DNA from: an uncultured Pelagibacteraceae bacterium
GTDB taxonomy: Bacteria; Pseudomonadota; Alphaproteobacteria; Pelagibacterales; Pelagibacteraceae
Assembly: GCA_902582605.1 (NCBI GenBank)
Contig: CACHSP010000004.1
Location: forward strand, 1-64,000
Direction: 5' to 3'
DNA length: 64,000 nucleotides
Shown: piece after piece, positions 35,016 through 44,679 of the stretch
Layout of the letters: each line of letters starts with the position of its first letter
Numbering within the stretch: position 1 is the first letter of the stretch
The notes under the pieces: generated by a model
Told to the model about the DNA's origin: nothing
What the model saw: only the letters and a program-made list of their open reading frames with translations
Database searches by the model: none
Position numbers and translations under genes: made by a program

Positions 35016-36766
35016 TGTTAAAAATTAGTAGAGAAAGTGAAATTAATTTAGTTAATGTTTTAATTGATAACGATATTATTTCTGGGAAAGATTTAATTAA
35101 TATCAAAAAAATAAGCACTGAAAGTAATAAATCTCAAATTGATGCTATTTTTGAATTAAAGCTTACGGATGAAAAAAAGATTATTGATTTATTAATCAAG
35201 GAACAAAATTTAGAGACAGTCGATTTAAAAAAAGTTGAGATTACTGATGAAGTTAAAACAGTATTGCCATCAAATTATATAAAAGTAAATTTTGTAGCAC
35301 CATTTAAGATTGATGGAAAAACTTTGCATATAGCAATTTCAGATAGCTCAAAACTTGGATTAATGAGAAATTTAAAAGCAATTACAAAAAAAAATATTGA
35401 ACTTCATGCTGCGAAAGTTTCTGATATCTCAGAGTTCATAGAAAGATTATCAAGTGAAACTGATGAAGTAACAATTGCATCAATACGTGATGAAAATAGA
35501 AAAAAAATAAAAACGTTTGACTCTGATTTAGGTGAAGCTGGTGAAGTCCTTGAGAAAGCTCCTGAAGAAGACATTGAAGCCATTGAAAATGAATCTGAGG
35601 TTATAAAATTTAGTACTGCTGTAGTAGCGGAAGCTATTAAAATGGGAGTAAGTGATATTCATATTGAGCCTTATAGATTTTCATCAAGAGTAAGGTATCG
35701 ATTAGATGGAATGTTGCAAGAACAAGAACAATACAAACAGTTTCTACATGACAATTATGGTGCAGTTGTAACTCGATTTAAGATTATGGGTAAACTAGAT
35801 ATTGCTGAAAGAAGATTACCGCAAGATGGGGCAATAAACTTTAAAATAGAAAATAAAGTAATCGATCTTCGTTTATCGATATTACCAACTGCAAACAACG
35901 AAAGAATTGTAATGCGTATTTTGAATAAAGATGCAGGTGATATTAAATTAGAACAATTGAATTTTGAAGAACAAGATTTAAAAAATTTAAGAAAAGCAAT
36001 TCATAGTACTCAGGGATTAATATTAGTTACTGGTCCAACTGGATCTGGTAAATCAACAACTTTGTATAGTATTTTAAAAGAAGTTAGTAAACCTCACTTA
36101 AATATATTGACAGCCGAAGATCCTGTTGAGTATGAATTAGATGGAGTAGGACAAGTTCAAATTAAAGATCACATTGGCTTAACATTTGCCTCAGCTTTAA
36201 GATCTTTTTTAAGACAAGACCCAGAAATTATTCTTGTTGGGGAGATGCGAGATAAAGAGACTGTTGATATTGGGTTAAAAGCAGCTTTAACAGGTCACTT
36301 AGTATTTAGCACACTTCACACTAATGATGCACCAAGTACAATTACTAGATTACAAAACATGGGAACACCTGACTATTTAATCAGTGCTGCAACCCAATTA
36401 GTTGTTGCTCAAAGGTTAGCAAGAAAAAATTGTAAAGATTGTAGGGTGCCTGACGATGATGTTAATCCTAAAGTTTTACAGGATTTAGGTTTCAGTGCCG
36501 AACAAGCATCCAGAGTTAAAGCTATTAAAGGTAAAGGTTGTGCTAAATGCAGTAATACTGGTTACAAAGGTCGACAAGGTATTTATGAAATTCTAGTGGT
36601 ATCAAAACCCCTTAAGGAAGCAATCTTACGTCAAGCTACTACTCCTGAATTAAGAGAGATCGGTATTAAAGAGGGTTTTCAAACTATGAAAGATATGGGG
36701 AGAAGACTAATTGCATCGGGAGAGCTTAATTTTAGAGAATACGAAAGAGTTCTTTCAGGTGAATAA
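35015..36766 (+). CDS. pilB: type IV pilus extension ATPase PilB
   Basis: LILVTGPTGSGKSTTLYSILKEV, LRQDPEIILVGEMRDKETVDIGLKAALTGHLVFSTLHTNDAPSTITRL, zinc CxxC pairs (CKDC, CAKC). Confidence 0.95.
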   Translation: MLKISRESEINLVNVLIDNDIISGKDLINIKKISTESNKSQIDAIFELKLTDEKKIIDLLIKEQNLETVDLKKVEITDEVKTVLPSNYIKVNFVAPFKIDGKTLHIAISDSSKLGLMRNLKAITKKNIELHAAKVSDISEFIERLSSETDEVTIASIRDENRKKIKTFDSDLGEAGEVLEKAPEEDIEAIENESEVIKFSTAVVAEAIKMGVSDIHIEPYRFSSRVRYRLDGMLQEQEQYKQFLHDNYGAVVTRFKIMGKLDIAERRLPQDGAINFKIENKVIDLRLSILPTANNERIVMRILNKDAGDIKLEQLNFEEQDLKNLRKAIHSTQGLILVTGPTGSGKSTTLYSILKEVSKPHLNILTAEDPVEYELDGVGQVQIKDHIGLTFASALRSFLRQDPEIILVGEMRDKETVDIGLKAALTGHLVFSTLHTNDAPSTITRLQNMGTPDYLISAATQLVVAQRLARKNCKDCRVPDDDVNPKVLQDLGFSAEQASRVKAIKGKGCAKCSNTGYKGRQGIYEILVVSKPLKEAILRQATTPELREIGIKEGFQTMKDMGRRLIASGELNFREYERVLSGE

Positions 36767-36768
36767 TA

Positions 36769-38001
36769 ATGGAAGCTTTTACTTATAAAGGAATATCTGA
36801 CGGAAAATATGTTGAGGGTGATATTGAGGCACTTAATCTTGATGAGGCTTCACATTTATTAAAAGAAAAAAAAATAATAATCACAAATATTATTAAGTCT
36901 AAGAAAAAGACTGGTGAAAAGAAGAAAAAAAGCGGATCCTCACTTTTCGGCAAAAGTAAAAAAGTAAAAGTAGAGGATATTCTTATATTTTCTAAACAAT
37001 TTGCAACAATGGTTAAAGCAGGTTTGCCGATCCTTCAAGTTTTAGCAATGCTTAGAGATCAAATGGAGAGCCAAGGGATTAAAGATATAATTGAGGATAT
37101 AAGAAAAAGTTTAGAAGGTGGAGTAAACTTATCAAAATGTTTTGAAAAATATCCTCAACATTTTGACAATGTGTATGTCAACTTAATCAAGGCAGGAGAA
37201 GCTAGTGGTAAATTAGATGTATTCTTACTTAAAATAGTAGACTCGCTTGAAAAAAAAGAAAAAATTAAGAAGAAAATTAAATCTGCATTAATGTACCCAG
37301 CAATAATGTTTACAGTGGCAATAACTGTTAGTGCGTTCATGCTTGTTAAAGTAGTACCTGTATTTGCTAAAATGTATGATGGGATGGGTTTAGAGTTGCC
37401 AGCAGCTACAGCAACCATCATGGCTATGAGTGATTTTTTAAGAGGAACAGGTGGAAAAGTTATCCTTTTTGGAAGTATAATAGGTTTTTTTGGATTCAGG
37501 TTTATTACAAAAAGAAACGCTGCAATTCGTTTTAAATGGCATAAACAAGTTTTAAAACTACCATTATTTGGGGATATGATTTTAAAATCTATGTTAGCTA
37601 GAATTTCATTGATTATGGGAAATTTAAGTGCAGCTGGTGTAAACTTATTAGAGAGCTTGGAGATTGCAAAATCTGTCAGTAACAATGATGTAATTACGGA
37701 TGCTCTAGAGAATGTTAAAAAAGGAGTTTTTTCGGGAGACACATTAACAAAACTTTTTTTAAAAGAGCCATTGTTCCCCCCAACATTTAGCCAACTAATC
37801 TCTGTAGGAGAACAAACAGGTCAATTAGATGAAATGTTTAATTCAGTAGCTACTTACTATGAGGAAGAATTCGATACTACAGTTGATAATATGTCTAGTC
37901 TAATAGAACCGATCATGATTGTTTTTATGGGGGTGATGATTGGTGGACTAATGATTGCAATGTACTCACCAATATTTAACGTTGGTGCTTTAATAAATTA
38001 G
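36769..38001 (+). CDS. pilC: type IV pilus inner-membrane platform protein PilC
   Basis: FSKQFATMVKAGLPILQVL, YVNLIKAGEASGKLD, LISVGEQTGQLDEMF, LIEPIMIVFMGVMIG. Confidence 0.95.
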   Translation: MEAFTYKGISDGKYVEGDIEALNLDEASHLLKEKKIIITNIIKSKKKTGEKKKKSGSSLFGKSKKVKVEDILIFSKQFATMVKAGLPILQVLAMLRDQMESQGIKDIIEDIRKSLEGGVNLSKCFEKYPQHFDNVYVNLIKAGEASGKLDVFLLKIVDSLEKKEKIKKKIKSALMYPAIMFTVAITVSAFMLVKVVPVFAKMYDGMGLELPAATATIMAMSDFLRGTGGKVILFGSIIGFFGFRFITKRNAAIRFKWHKQVLKLPLFGDMILKSMLARISLIMGNLSAAGVNLLESLEIAKSVSNNDVITDALENVKKGVFSGDTLTKLFLKEPLFPPTFSQLISVGEQTGQLDEMFNSVATYYEEEFDTTVDNMSSLIEPIMIVFMGVMIGGLMIAMYSPIFNVGALIN

Positions 38002-38019
38002 ATTGATTATTTTTATATT

Positions 38020-40179
38020 CTAAAAACTATTACTTAATAATAGATCTGTGCTGTAATTTGGTTTATCAACAAAAAAGTTATAGTCAGTAGAAATTTTAAA
38101 ATCAAAAATGTCAATTTTTTTAGAAAATTTTAAACTAGTATTAATAGTTTCATCCAAATCAAATGAAAATTTCATCTCATCTATTGGAACATATCCTAGT
38201 GATAAATAAAACTCATCGTAATAACCTCCCCGCGTACCAAATCTCTCAATGTTAACAACTGTCGACCAACCTGTTATCGATGTTCTATCAATACCATAAC
38301 CAATTCTATAATTATATTTGGATCTATTATTAGATTCATATTCATAGATGGTACTTTGATTATTCAAATAATAAAATTCTGCATTAGATGATGGACTTAA
38401 GTCTCCAATAAATTCTAATCTTCCATGGTGATTAATGATTTCCTTATCTTTTTCTCCTTTATCTGTTGTATCAAAGAGTACTCCAATAGTGGCTATCGCA
38501 GTTTTAATATTTTGATCTTTATAATGTAATGCATCAGCTAGACTACTACCTAAAATTGTTTTTTCATTAAATGGTTTTAGCTTGGTATATCCAATTTCAA
38601 ACCTAACACCTGGATTTAAGTTGATATCTTTATTATGCAGTCGTTTCCCAAAATTCATTGACCCAAATATTTGGTGCCCATTTCTATTACCCTCTAATTT
38701 GTTGCCATTAATAACTCTTCGATGATCAATTTCCAGTAAGCTAAGTCCAATAATACTGTCAGTAAAATAATCATTATCTCTAATCTTTGTGCGATAAGCA
38801 GCCAAACTATAAGTGTTTGTATTTAAATTAGAACCATTGCTTCCAATATCTACATCGTCCTTTCCAAATTGAAAAACATATCCGTACATTAAATCTCTAT
38901 CGTCTTCATCAATTCTGTCAGTACCAAAAGATATTCCATAATTTTGAATATCTCTTGAGGATGTATTGCTTACATTTTTTTCTCCTATAATAAATCTTCC
39001 CTCACTCCAATCGAACCAATCATTACTTCTATAAGTTCTATCTCTTTCTTTCTTAAAAGCGTCAAACGCACTAACTAGTTTTGCAACTTTTTGATTTTGA
39101 AAATCAATACTGGCATTTAAGTTTGAGAGATTGTCTTTATTTTTGTGTCTTCTAAGCCACTCAACTCTATGAAAAATCGGAAGCGTATTGTTTCTTATCA
39201 CACGTTTTGACATTTCTACGTTAGCTTCAATAATTGCTTTTACATCAGCATTAGCAGATGGATCAGTACAGGCAATGGTCCCAGCACATTGTAGGTCGTA
39301 TTCATGAATCTTATCTGTAGTAGCTACAGTTTCTTTGTCACTTGTAACAAATAATTTTGTAAAGTTTGCAGCAAAAATAAAACCTCGCATATCATCAACT
39401 CTGCTACCTAAATCGAAAGTAGAAAAAGTTGAGGACAAAGTTGTGATATCATAAGCAGTGCTCAAGGTATATTTGTTCATTCTGGCATTAGTATCTCCAG
39501 CTACATAAAGTGCAGTTCCATCTGAATTAAATTGAATATTTCTCATACTAGTATCTGAAGTTGCTAATGAGCCAGAAATTTCTCCTGGTGTTACTCCGGA
39601 TCTCAGATCCCAAGCATTTGATAAATTAAATTGTCTTATTTTATCTGTCGTCTTTCCACCTACAAACATCCTTGTGCCATCAGGTTTGAAAGCCAGAGTT
39701 CTTAGTTGATTCTCTACATATACTCCAGTTTCTGTTACTTCATATATTTTCTCACAAACCAATGTTGATGAGTCCCATGCTGTAGTTAGTTTAAATTGAA
39801 AAATAGCAACACCTGGATTTCCACTGAAATCTTTATTGGTAGCTACAAACATTTTTGTACCATCGGGCTTAAATTCTATTGCATGTGGTAATTTCATATT
39901 AGTGCTACATGTTAATTGAGTTCCATCTCCATCATTAAAAGATCTTGTTGCAGTACTTATATCAAAGGGTGTACTAAGCGAATATTGAACTACAAATGCG
40001 TTTTCATTTCCAAGACGACTTGTGATATACATTATCTTACCATCAGGTTTAAAGTTTATTCCTCTAACACCAGGAGTATCACTCGTAACATCTTTTGTCT
40101 GAACAAATGATAATTCACCAAATGAATGTGAATTAAATAAGATAAAAAAAAATATAGAAAATAAAAAAGTTTTTTTCAT
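38020..40179 (-). CDS. Predicted outer-membrane protein: N-terminal beta-propeller-like repeats plus C-terminal barrel (paralogue 1)
   Basis: Signal peptide; repeated FKPDGTKMFV...LSTAYDI pattern; RVEWLRRHKN linker; barrel-like C-terminus ending in F. Confidence 0.78.
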   Translation of the reverse strand: MKKTFLFSIFFFILFNSHSFGELSFVQTKDVTSDTPGVRGINFKPDGKIMYITSRLGNENAFVVQYSLSTPFDISTATRSFNDGDGTQLTCSTNMKLPHAIEFKPDGTKMFVATNKDFSGNPGVAIFQFKLTTAWDSSTLVCEKIYEVTETGVYVENQLRTLAFKPDGTRMFVGGKTTDKIRQFNLSNAWDLRSGVTPGEISGSLATSDTSMRNIQFNSDGTALYVAGDTNARMNKYTLSTAYDITTLSSTFSTFDLGSRVDDMRGFIFAANFTKLFVTSDKETVATTDKIHEYDLQCAGTIACTDPSANADVKAIIEANVEMSKRVIRNNTLPIFHRVEWLRRHKNKDNLSNLNASIDFQNQKVAKLVSAFDAFKKERDRTYRSNDWFDWSEGRFIIGEKNVSNTSSRDIQNYGISFGTDRIDEDDRDLMYGYVFQFGKDDVDIGSNGSNLNTNTYSLAAYRTKIRDNDYFTDSIIGLSLLEIDHRRVINGNKLEGNRNGHQIFGSMNFGKRLHNKDINLNPGVRFEIGYTKLKPFNEKTILGSSLADALHYKDQNIKTAIATIGVLFDTTDKGEKDKEIINHHGRLEFIGDLSPSSNAEFYYLNNQSTIYEYESNNRSKYNYRIGYGIDRTSITGWSTVVNIERFGTRGGYYDEFYLSLGYVPIDEMKFSFDLDETINTSLKFSKKIDIFDFKISTDYNFFVDKPNYSTDLLLSNSF

Positions 40180-40266
40180 TAAAAATTTTAACTAAAAACA
40201 ATACATTATATAATTAAATAATTTTCTTTTGGAGTCTATTAAGTATTAGTTTAAAATAAGTAAAAA

Positions 40267-40704
40267 TTAGAGTTTTTTTGTTAATACTAAATTATTGATC
40301 CAAGGCTTATCACCTTCTTTAAATTTAATAGAATCCATTATTTCCTGAATAAAAAAAGTACCAAGCCCACCTGGTTTGACATCATCGATTGCTCTATGTT
40401 TAACTTTACTTTCCTCAACTGGTTTTCCTTTATCAAAAAAAGCAATTTCAAGTTCTTTACCAGTACAAGTAATTCTTACTGCCATCCTGTCTTGAGTGTC
40501 AGGAAAATCTTTGTAAGCATGTTTGACAATGTTTTGTGCAGCTTCGGCAATCGCCAAAACTAATTCTTCTCTTAAATCTTCATCTATTTTAAATTTTTCG
40601 AAAACTTCTCTTGAGAAACTTCTTACATCTTTAAGGCTTGATGATCTCACTAAGAAATCTTTTTTTTCAGATAAATTTGTTGGATCCGCGACTTCAGTAT
40701 TCAT
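40267..40704 (-). CDS. RsbW-like serine kinase/anti-sigma factor (HATPase_c_2)
   Basis: LREELVLAIAEAAQNIVKHAY (N-box), DDVKPGGLGTFFIQEIMDSI (G-box). Confidence 0.9.
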   Translation of the reverse strand: MNTEVADPTNLSEKKDFLVRSSSLKDVRSFSREVFEKFKIDEDLREELVLAIAEAAQNIVKHAYKDFPDTQDRMAVRITCTGKELEIAFFDKGKPVEESKVKHRAIDDVKPGGLGTFFIQEIMDSIKFKEGDKPWINNLVLTKKL

Positions 40705-40713
40705 TTTGTTGAA

Positions 40714-41013
40714 TTACTCCAAATTTAAAATTTGCTCTAACTTTGCCATCATTATAACTTTTAAAACTGATTTACTAACATCTTTAACTATAAGCTTAGT
40801 TCCCTTCTCTAATGCTTTTTGATGACTTTCAATTAAAACCGAAATACCTGATGAGTCCATATACTGAACATTACTTAAATTTAAGTTAACATTTTTACCA
40901 GCATCAATTAGAGGAAAAATAACTTCTTTCGCACCCTCTGTTTTATCCATATCTATTTCACCATCTAAAAAAACTGTACTCGTGTCACCTTCATCTGTAA
41001 CTTTATAGGTCAT
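40714..41013 (-). CDS. STAS-domain anti-sigma factor antagonist (RsbV-like), copy 2
   Basis: FLDGEIDMD...NVQYMDSSGISVLIESHQKA with DSSG phospho-site motif. Confidence 0.92.
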   Translation of the reverse strand: MTYKVTDEGDTSTVFLDGEIDMDKTEGAKEVIFPLIDAGKNVNLNLSNVQYMDSSGISVLIESHQKALEKGTKLIVKDVSKSVLKVIMMAKLEQILNLE

Positions 41014-41294
41014 AAAAATTTCCTTGCCATTGCTAAAACTTTTTCAACAGGTTGACTTACCTCTTTTAACTCAACCTTTGTATTTTTATCTTTTGCTCTT
41101 TTACTACTTTCCACAATTACGGATATTCCAGAGGAGTCCATGTATTGTACATCTTTAAGATTTAAATGCACTTCTTTACCAGAGTCAATTAAAGGAAAAA
41201 TAACTTCCCGAACATCATCTGCAATATCCATGTCTATTTCACCATTTAAAAAAACTGTGCTGATATTTTCACTATCTGTGACTTTAAATTTCAT
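41010..41294 (-). CDS. STAS-domain anti-sigma factor antagonist (RsbV-like), copy 1
   Basis: FLNGEIDMD...DVQYMDSSGISVIVESSKRA; ATG/stop overlap with copy 2. Confidence 0.92.
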   Translation of the reverse strand: MKFKVTDSENISTVFLNGEIDMDIADDVREVIFPLIDSGKEVHLNLKDVQYMDSSGISVIVESSKRAKDKNTKVELKEVSQPVEKVLAMARKFL

Positions 41295-41456
41295 AATTCA
41301 TTATATTAAATAAGCTAATAACAAAAAACATCTTAAAATTAAACCCAATTTGACCTTGATGTTTAATTTTATTGATATTAAGCGCAATATTTGCAGTTTA
41401 CATCAACAAAATTTATTATAAGTTTTCAGAATTAATTAATTAATAAAGAGGAAAAA

Positions 41457-41933
41457 ATGAAAAATAACAAAGGTTTTACATTAATTGAATTATTAGTCGT
41501 AGTTGCAATTATTGGTATTCTAGCCGCTGTTGGAGTGGTTGCTTACAATGGTTACACTTCAAGTGCAAAAATAAATGCTACAAAATCTAACCAAGCATCA
41601 GTAATAAAATATATTGCTGCAGAGTTACAGAAATGTAACATGGGAAATACATTAGCTATGGATGATAATTTAACTTGTGCTAATAAAGGAACAGAAAATA
41701 CTGTGAGTGGTGCAGCAATAACTGCTTTAGCTAAGTTTAAAAATCCTTTTGCAACAGGAAGTGCAGCAGTTGTATCAGAATATACAACTCCAGAAGGTGC
41801 GAGTGCGGCTAAAAAAGAGGGATTTACTCTAGTTGTTGACGATGGACTTACAGTTACAATCACTTCATGTTTAACGGATGCATGTTCTGCAACTGCAGGA
41901 GATGAACTTAAAGAAACAGTTGATATTGAATAA
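41457..41933 (+). CDS. pilA: type IV major pilin-like protein
   Basis: MKNNKGFTLIELLVVVAIIGILAAVGVVAYNGY prepilin; Cys pair near the C-terminus. Confidence 0.92.
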   Translation: MKNNKGFTLIELLVVVAIIGILAAVGVVAYNGYTSSAKINATKSNQASVIKYIAAELQKCNMGNTLAMDDNLTCANKGTENTVSGAAITALAKFKNPFATGSAAVVSEYTTPEGASAAKKEGFTLVVDDGLTVTITSCLTDACSATAGDELKETVDIE

Positions 41934-41950
41934 TTAATTTATTTAAAAAT

Positions 41951-42391
41951 ATGATTACCAAAAGCTCAGGATTTAGTTTAGTTGAGCTTTTGGTGGTCGT
42001 TGCAATTCTGGGAATTTTATCTGCAGTAAGTGTTATATCTTATAATGGATATGTTGCAGGGACGAAGGAAAAGTCTATGAAAGCTCTAATGCAGCAACTA
42101 TCATTAGCTCAAACAGAAGAATATTCTAACACAGGGAATTATTTTTTCTCTTCTACAGATGGTGAGTGCACTGCATCTGGAGAGTCAACCAAAGCTCTTG
42201 AAGAAGGTTTATTAGGCCGAAATCCATATAAGATAGAAGGAGATGATAAGAGAAGTCAAACCGGTAGGGAAATTGGTTTTGAAATGTGTATTTCCAAAAC
42301 AGGAGCATCTGATTACGTTATTTCAGCTCAAGAAATTGGTGGTTCTTGCAAGCTTACATTGACAAGAAGTGGAAACTTTACTCCTTGTTAA
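41951..42391 (+). CDS. second type IV pilin-like protein
   Basis: MITKSSGFSLVELLVVVAILGILSAVSVISYNGYVAG; 17 nt after the previous pilin. Confidence 0.9.
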   Translation: MITKSSGFSLVELLVVVAILGILSAVSVISYNGYVAGTKEKSMKALMQQLSLAQTEEYSNTGNYFFSSTDGECTASGESTKALEEGLLGRNPYKIEGDDKRSQTGREIGFEMCISKTGASDYVISAQEIGGSCKLTLTRSGNFTPC

Positions 42392-42465
42392 AATCAAATT
42401 ATTAAAATCAATTTGATCACTTTGTTAATTGCTAGTTGAAATTTATTTGCTAGGTAATTAACATT

Positions 42466-44628
42466 ATGAATAATGATATGGCCCAAGAAGTAATAGATAT
42501 ATTAACAAGTAATATAGATACCTTATGGGTTATTGATTGTGCAATATTAGTTTTCATCATGCAGGCGGGTTTTATGTGTATGGAAACCGGTTTATCGAGA
42601 CATAAAAATAGTATTAACGTTGCTTTAAAAAATGCAGCAGATTTTGGTGTCTCTGTTGTTATCTTTTGGATATTTGGCTTTGGTTTGATGTTTGGTACTT
42701 CCTACAATGGATTTTTTGGTACTGATTTATTTTTCTTTAAAACAGATAAAGCGGAGTACATGACTTATTTTGTTTTCCAGGCAATGTTTGTTGCAACAGC
42801 TGCAACTATTATTTCTGGTGCAGTTGCAGAAAGAATGAAATTTAATGGCTATCTTATTATGACAGTTTTAGCTACTGGAGTAATTTACCCAATCGTTGGA
42901 CATTGGGCCTGGTCCTCAAGTTATCTTTCTAAATATGAAGCAGTGGATCAGCTTTTAGCAATAACAGGAACTGTTAAAACTACTGGTTGGTTATCAGATT
43001 TAGGCTTTGTTGATTTTGCTGGGAGCACCATTGTTCATTCAGTTGGTGGATGGATTGCATTAGCAGCAGTAATTATTTTAGGACCAAGAATTGGAAAATA
43101 TTCAGAGGCTAATAAAGGAAAGTTTACGGGCTCTAGTTTTCCTTTGGCAGTCTTAGGTACACTTATTTTATGGTTTGGTTGGTTTGGTTTTAATGGAGGA
43201 AGTAATGGTGCAATGGATGATGCGGTTCCTTTAATTTTAATCAATACTTTCTTAGCAGCAGCTTTTGGTTTATTAACTGGATTAGGTATTTCATATTTAA
43301 GATTTAAAAAGCCAGATCCATTTTATATCATTTTAGGTCCTCTAGCTGGTTTAGTTGCAATTACAGCAGGTTGTAATTCAATGACTTCAGTTACCTCGAT
43401 CTTTGTTGGGATTATAGGTGCAATTGTTGCAATTATTGTAAACGAAATATTAAATAAATTTGAAATTGACGATGTTGTTGGAGCGGTACCAGTTCACTTA
43501 GCTGCAGGGGTTTGGGGAACTCTAGCAGTTGGTTTATTTAGCGATTTAAGTATTTTAGATACAGGTCTTGATAGATTTTCTCAAATAAAAATTCAGTTAA
43601 TTGGTATCATTTCGATTGGTGCATTTACATTTATATCTTCATTTATAATTTTAAGTCTTTTTAATAAATTTTATCCATTAAGAGTAAGCCCAGTTCAAGA
43701 AGAATTAGGTTTAAATATTGCAGAACATAATGCTGTATCAATTGAGCATGATTTAATTACTATTTTAGATAAACAATCAGAGTCTGGCGATCTCAAAATA
43801 AGAGGACCACAAGATCCGTTTACTGCTGGGGGTGTGATTGGTCTTTATTATAACAAGCTTATGAGCAAACTTGAGACAAGCGAGGATGAAAAAAATAAGT
43901 GGCGAGAAAGAATTTCAAAAGAGGTAAAACTTGCTGTCAAAGTTCAAGAAAATTTTTTACCAAAAAGAAATTTAAAAAACTATCCAGTACATGGAATTAA
44001 TATTGCAGCAAGAGAGGTTTCCGGAGATTTTTTTAGTTTTTACCCACACAATGATAGTATTTATTTTATTATTGCAGATGTGGCTGGCAAAGGAATTCAT
44101 GCAGGCATGGTTATGGCAAAAGCATCAACTTTATTTGAAGTTTTAGCTCAATCAAAAGTTGATCCAGATGAAATAGTTTTTCACATGAACAACGATTTAA
44201 ATAATACTAAAACTGCCGGTATGTTTGTCACCTCCATTGTAGGAGAATATAATTTAATTACTGATGAAATTAGATGGGTCAATGCGGGTCATCAACCTGC
44301 AATTTTAAGAAACGGACAAGGTAAATATGATCAGTTTGAAAGTTCAGCACCTCCATTAGGTGTTATAAAGCAAAAAGATAAAACTATTTATAATATTCAT
44401 AAAACAAAATTAAATGGCTCAAGATTTTATGCTTTTACTGATGGATTGTCAGAAAGCTTAAATGATAAAGGTGAGGAGATAGGGATTGATGGTTCAATTG
44501 GTATCATCGAGCAAAACTATAATAAAGATACAGTTAAACAATTAGACAGCATTACTCAATCTGTAATAGGAACCAGCCAAAATAGAAAATTATCTGATGA
44601 CTTAACATTAATAAGTATTGGAAAATAA
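42466..44628 (+). CDS. Ammonium transporter (Amt/MEP/Rh) fused to C-terminal SpoIIE/PP2C phosphatase
   Basis: Amt: MQAGFMCMETGLSRHKNSINVALKN, GGWIALAAVIILGPRIGKY, FGWFGFNGGS, VHLAAGVWGTLAVGLF; PP2C: EVSGDFFSFYPH, ADVAGKGIHAGMVMAKAS, NAGHQPAIL. Confidence 0.95.
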   Translation: MNNDMAQEVIDILTSNIDTLWVIDCAILVFIMQAGFMCMETGLSRHKNSINVALKNAADFGVSVVIFWIFGFGLMFGTSYNGFFGTDLFFFKTDKAEYMTYFVFQAMFVATAATIISGAVAERMKFNGYLIMTVLATGVIYPIVGHWAWSSSYLSKYEAVDQLLAITGTVKTTGWLSDLGFVDFAGSTIVHSVGGWIALAAVIILGPRIGKYSEANKGKFTGSSFPLAVLGTLILWFGWFGFNGGSNGAMDDAVPLILINTFLAAAFGLLTGLGISYLRFKKPDPFYIILGPLAGLVAITAGCNSMTSVTSIFVGIIGAIVAIIVNEILNKFEIDDVVGAVPVHLAAGVWGTLAVGLFSDLSILDTGLDRFSQIKIQLIGIISIGAFTFISSFIILSLFNKFYPLRVSPVQEELGLNIAEHNAVSIEHDLITILDKQSESGDLKIRGPQDPFTAGGVIGLYYNKLMSKLETSEDEKNKWRERISKEVKLAVKVQENFLPKRNLKNYPVHGINIAAREVSGDFFSFYPHNDSIYFIIADVAGKGIHAGMVMAKASTLFEVLAQSKVDPDEIVFHMNNDLNNTKTAGMFVTSIVGEYNLITDEIRWVNAGHQPAILRNGQGKYDQFESSAPPLGVIKQKDKTIYNIHKTKLNGSRFYAFTDGLSESLNDKGEEIGIDGSIGIIEQNYNKDTVKQLDSITQSVIGTSQNRKLSDDLTLISIGK

Positions 44629-44679
44629 GAGTAATTTTAAAAATTAATTAATTGAAAAAAACAACAAACTTAATATCTT

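Noticed and set aside
37155-37742. Minus-strand 195-aa ORF inside pilC
   Set aside because: Lies antisense within a well-supported pilC; no recognisable domain.
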